Source: Ferruginibacter sp. (GTDB taxonomy: Bacteria > Bacteroidota > Bacteroidia > Chitinophagales > Chitinophagaceae). Taken from it: a stretch of 5,716 bases of DNA. The notes beneath the pieces were generated by a model that did not search any database, was not told the DNA's origin, and worked only from the letters and a program-made list of their open reading frames with translations. Position 1 is the stretch's first letter. Each line of letters opens with the position of its first letter. Made by a program: the position numbers and the translations under genes. The stretch is from positions 1 through 5,716 of the forward strand of contig JANXOQ010000076.1 in assembly GCA_025357775.1 (NCBI GenBank). Reading direction: 5' to 3'. This document shows positions 5,666-5,716 of this stretch, piece after piece.

Positions 5666-5692
5666 CAAATTATTTAGCACCAGTTTTTACAA
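5666..5692 (-). promoter_or_regulatory. Weak candidate promoter for the glycosyltransferase pair
   Basis: The minus strand has TTG (5692-5690), a 17-nt spacer, then TAATTTG (5672-5666). This resembles the Bacteroidota -33 TTG / -7 TAnnTTTG promoter but is one base short in the -7 element. A second near-match, TACTTTG, lies at 5661-5655. The leader would be about 70 nt and would include the dispersed repeat. The upstream gene is outside the window, so read-through from it is also possible. Confidence 0.2.
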
Positions 5693-5716
5693 GATTAACT
5701 TGACTTTTATTTATTT

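Noticed and set aside
1..5716. CRISPR array, tRNA/rRNA genes, riboswitch or defence system
   Set aside because: I looked on both strands and saw no regularly spaced repeats, tRNA-like cloverleaf with CCA-end pattern, recognisable aptamer or defence-protein motif.

Overview
The window is AT-rich and looks like a Bacteroidota chromosome (Flavobacteriia, Chitinophagia or Sphingobacteriia type). The evidence is indirect: purine-rich Shine-Dalgarno sequences are largely absent, lipoproteins and Sec-exported proteins have short leaders (one cleaved before Gln), there is an outer-membrane beta-barrel of the kind common in this phylum, and a copy of a dispersed intergenic repeat (core GACAAGCTCAG..TGACA) that I associate with Bacteroidota. 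No taxonomic marker gene is present, so genus cannot be given. All supported genes lie on the minus strand, so they are read from right to left.

From right to left: positions 5589-3636 hold two tightly coupled family-2 glycosyltransferases. The first is a DPM1/GtrB-like polyprenyl-phosphate glycosyltransferase with two C-terminal membrane helices. The second starts 1 nt after its stop and has an N-terminal GT-A domain followed by about three membrane helices. They probably act in sequence at the cytoplasmic membrane in envelope glycan synthesis. Next (3544-2627) is a Sec-exported protein of a conserved but uncharacterised type, followed by an outer-membrane beta-barrel gene (2561-1965). The barrel frame is interrupted by an in-frame TAG at 2117-2115 but continues in the same frame with a convincing C-terminal barrel ending; it also lacks a good start codon, so it is called a pseudogene. 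Downstream is a lipoprotein with a DxNxDxxxD calcium-loop-like motif (1924-1160), then a 256-nt non-coding stretch containing an imperfect hairpin and three TGTACA hexamers, then a complete methionine sulfoxide reductase A gene (903-367).

The left edge holds the first 42 codons of an IS1595-family transposase (128-1), with its zinc-ribbon beginning visible; the rest lies outside the window. The 129-366 interval must contain the outer end of that insertion sequence, but the terminal repeat cannot be fixed without the other end.

I see no new multi-gene system. The most informative observations are the interrupted barrel gene, the IS1595 fragment at the left edge, and the structured intergenic region upstream of msrA. 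Several apparent long reading frames begin at TTG codons; internal ATG starts fit the protein families better and are used here.
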